From Pseudomonadota bacterium (GTDB lineage: Bacteria; Pseudomonadota; Gammaproteobacteria; Burkholderiales; Gallionellaceae), in contig JAJXTL010000134.1 of NCBI GenBank assembly GCA_021783855.1, forward strand, positions 1 to 8,070: DNA of 8,070 nt, given 5' to 3'. A program made the translations under genes and the position numbers. The notes below the pieces were generated by a model. The model was not told the DNA's origin. It did no database searches and was given only the letters and a program-made list of their open reading frames with translations. This document shows positions 6,959 to 8,070 of the stretch, in pieces; the first letter of the stretch is position 1, and each line of letters opens with the position of its first letter.

Positions 6959-6976
6959 GCCTGTCGGCAGACAGGC
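6959..6976. repeat. Short perfect hairpin in a REP-like context
   Basis: GCCTGTC, GGCA, GACAGGC forms a seven-base stem with a four-base loop, 27 bases after the cyclase stop codon. It is preceded by GTCATTCCCGCC, a start that resembles widespread intergenic REP-type palindromes in proteobacteria, but the matching right half (GCGGGAATGAC) is absent here. No T run follows on either strand, so a terminator role for the cyclase gene is only possible. The hairpin is seen directly; the REP relationship is inferred. Confidence 0.5.
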
Positions 6977-7013
6977 GCATGCGTAGTGACTTTGCAGCCG
7001 CTCTGCTTTTCCT

Positions 7014-7052
7014 AACATAAATAAAAACCCCTCCGAAACAGCGGGAGGGGTT
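7014..7052 (-). terminator. Rho-independent terminator for the minus-strand gene
   Basis: Read on the minus strand, AACCCCTCC (7052-7044) pairs with GGAGGGGTT (7034-7026) around a nine-base loop. It is followed by TTTTTATTTATG, a proper U tract. It lies about 50 bases after the stop codon of the exported-protein remnant. On the plus strand the hairpin is followed by GAGTGTTGTG, so it is oriented for the minus-strand gene and not for the cyclase gene. Confidence 0.85.
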
Positions 7053-7099
7053 GAGTGTTGTGATCAGGCAATTGCAGAAACTGCCTGGTCGTTTGCGAC

Positions 7100-7942
7100 T
7101 TAAGGGAGCGCGATATAGCCGTTTGCAATCAGTTCCGCATCCACTGCAATCTTGTTGCTGCTGTTGATTGCGTTGGGAATCGGCGTGCCTGCAGGAGTGA
7201 AACCGGCGTGGTTATAAGGGCCGGGACAGCCAACCTCAGCTACGCCGCCGACTACGCCGATGATGCAGTTGTTGGCTTGAGCCAGAAGTGCGCCATTAGC
7301 ACCTGCTGCGGTGATAGCTGCCGCGCTAACCGTGGCAATTCCCACGCTGGGCACAACCGCATTGCCGGTTGTCTTGGTGCTCAGCATGATCGTTCCCATG
7401 GGTTGTATCATGGTAAGGCTGCCTGGTGCAACTGGACCCGTTGCAGCGGCGATACTGGCTGACGTGCATCCGCCCATGGTGCCGTACATGTTGTAGTTGT
7501 CGGCTCCCGCTGCAGCACCCGCAATCGGTGTAAAGACAAAGCCATTTGCGCAGAACGCTGTGTCGGCAGTCGGCACGGAGGCCATTGTCGCGCCAGTCAG
7601 GTCGGTTACGCCCCAAATGTGGTTCGCGGCACTGCTGTTCGCGCCGTTATAGTTCCAGAGCCCGTAGCCGTCTATGGACGTTACCCCGCCGAGTCCTGTA
7701 TAGCTGCGAGAGCCTGCAGGATAGTTTGTCGCAACGAGCGCACCCGGTATGGGCGTGCCATCCAGCACATTTTCCTGCACGGTAACAGTAAGTGTCCCTC
7801 TGGATGGATCGGTAAGCGTCAACGTTCCGTCGTTATTGTTGAGTACTGTCCTGGTGATGTTGGCATTAAGAACCCAACCTGTCGGTGTAAGGCTGTAATT
7901 GCCATATTTGCCGACCGGGGCAACTGACCATGCGCCACCTAG
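7100..7942 (-). pseudogene. Gly/Ala/Thr/Asn-rich probable exported protein, 5' end lost to IS insertion
   Basis: The minus frame encodes about 280 residues of low-charge, Gly/Ala/Thr/Asn-rich sequence ending in TAA at 7100-7102. Examples are NNNDGTLTLTDPSRGTLTVT, SRSYTGLGGVTSIDGYGLWN and GTMGGCTSASIAAATG. Few Lys, Arg or Glu and scattered Cys (FCANG, GGCTS, NNCIIG, VGCPG) suggest a beta-rich secreted or surface protein. I do not recognise the family. The frame continues rightward to a TTG at 7990, but those 17 residues (MERYCHYKFHQECNTTL) differ in character and appear to be the translated end of the neighbouring insertion element. A TGA closes the frame at 7994-7996. No signal peptide or credible start remains, so the true N-terminus is probably beyond the element. 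The gene retains a good terminator. If the TTG start were used the product would lack any export signal. Confidence 0.65.
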
Positions 7943-8070
7943 TGTAGTGTTGCATTCTTGATGGAACTTATAATGACAATATCTCTCCAACGCTCAGTGC
8001 GTGCGAAATGGAGAATAAAATGCGAGTTGCTGCCAAAATTATGCTGACCAATGAAGAGCAGGCTGAGTTG
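7942..8070 (+). mobile_element. Left end of an IS630-family insertion sequence, partial
   Basis: The last bases encode the start of an IS630-type transposase. About 78 bases before its ATG there is a CTAG at 7939-7942, the preferred target of IS630-family elements, which duplicate the central TA. The composition of the minus-frame translation changes at exactly this codon (CTA, Leu17). I therefore place the left end just after TA at 7940-7941, with the terminal repeat beginning GTGTAGTGTTGC. The right end lies outside, so the inverted repeat cannot be verified. A second TA (7971-7972) is a less favoured alternative edge. Confidence 0.6.
8020..8070 (+). CDS. IS630-family transposase, N-terminal 17 codons
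   Basis: The frame starts at ATG 8020 with GGAG at 8010-8013, six bases upstream, and is open to the window end. The 17 visible residues, MRVAAKIMLTNEEQAEL, closely resemble the N-terminus of IS630-family DDE transposases, which typically read MRVAPKIxLTxEExxxL before a helix-turn-helix. The enzyme would cut and paste the element into TA dinucleotides. Only the start is visible, so completeness of the catalytic DDE residues is unknown. The short length limits certainty, but the pattern and the ribosome binding site agree. Confidence 0.72.
   Translation, partial: MRVAAKIMLTNEEQAEL

Noticed and set aside
7065..7087. Inverted repeat CAGGCA...TGCCTG near the end of the minus-strand gene
   Set aside because: Only six base pairs with an 11-base loop and no T run. 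The stronger hairpin at 7026-7052 explains termination.
1..8070. CRISPR arrays, tRNA or rRNA genes, toxin-antitoxin or phage-defence genes
   Set aside because: I saw no regularly spaced short repeats, cloverleaf-like or rRNA sequence, and no protein motifs of defence systems. The only repeat structure of size is the PAS duplication.

Overview
The window reads as a piece of a Gram-negative, probably betaproteobacterial chromosome of moderate GC. The cues are a cbpA-cbpM pair, a BrkB/YihY membrane protein and a multi-PAS diguanylate cyclase of the kind abundant in Nitrosomonadales/Gallionellaceae-like bacteria. That placement is an impression from protein style and is not proven by the sequence.

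Layout, left to right. (1) Positions 2-391 hold the C-terminal part of a DUF6629-like membrane protein that begins outside the window. (2) Positions 652-1925 hold cbpA and cbpM, a DnaJ-type co-chaperone and its modulator, overlapping by ATGA. (3) Positions 2100-2255 hold a 51-residue hydrophilic protein on the minus strand with a good ribosome binding site. It is divergent from a CsbD-family stress protein at 2477-2662, which is followed by a hairpin. (4) Positions 2767-3360 hold a CheB-type methylesterase domain without a receiver domain. (5) Positions 3361-3685 contain no convincing gene. (6) Positions 3686-4642 hold a six-helix YihY/BrkB-family protein. (7) Positions 4688-6931 hold a soluble PAS-PAS-PAS-PAS-GGDEF diguanylate cyclase whose first two PAS units are a recent 426-bp tandem duplication. 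(8) Positions 7100 to about 7942, minus strand, hold the C-terminal remainder of a Gly/Ala/Thr/Asn-rich, probably exported protein with its own rho-independent terminator. (9) From about 7942 to the window end lies the left end of an IS630-family element, with the first 17 codons of its transposase. It appears to have inserted at a CTAG site and cut the 5' part off the exported-protein gene.

Several genes suggest stress or envelope physiology: a DnaK co-chaperone with its modulator, CsbD, a stand-alone CheB-like domain, YihY and a c-di-GMP synthase. Apart from cbpA-cbpM, and possibly yihY with the cyclase gene, the spacing does not demand single operons, so a common programme is an inference. 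I found no clearly new multi-gene system. The points most worth a second look are the small divergent minus-strand gene, the nearly intact PAS duplication, the IS630 disruption and the unplaced CheB-like protein.
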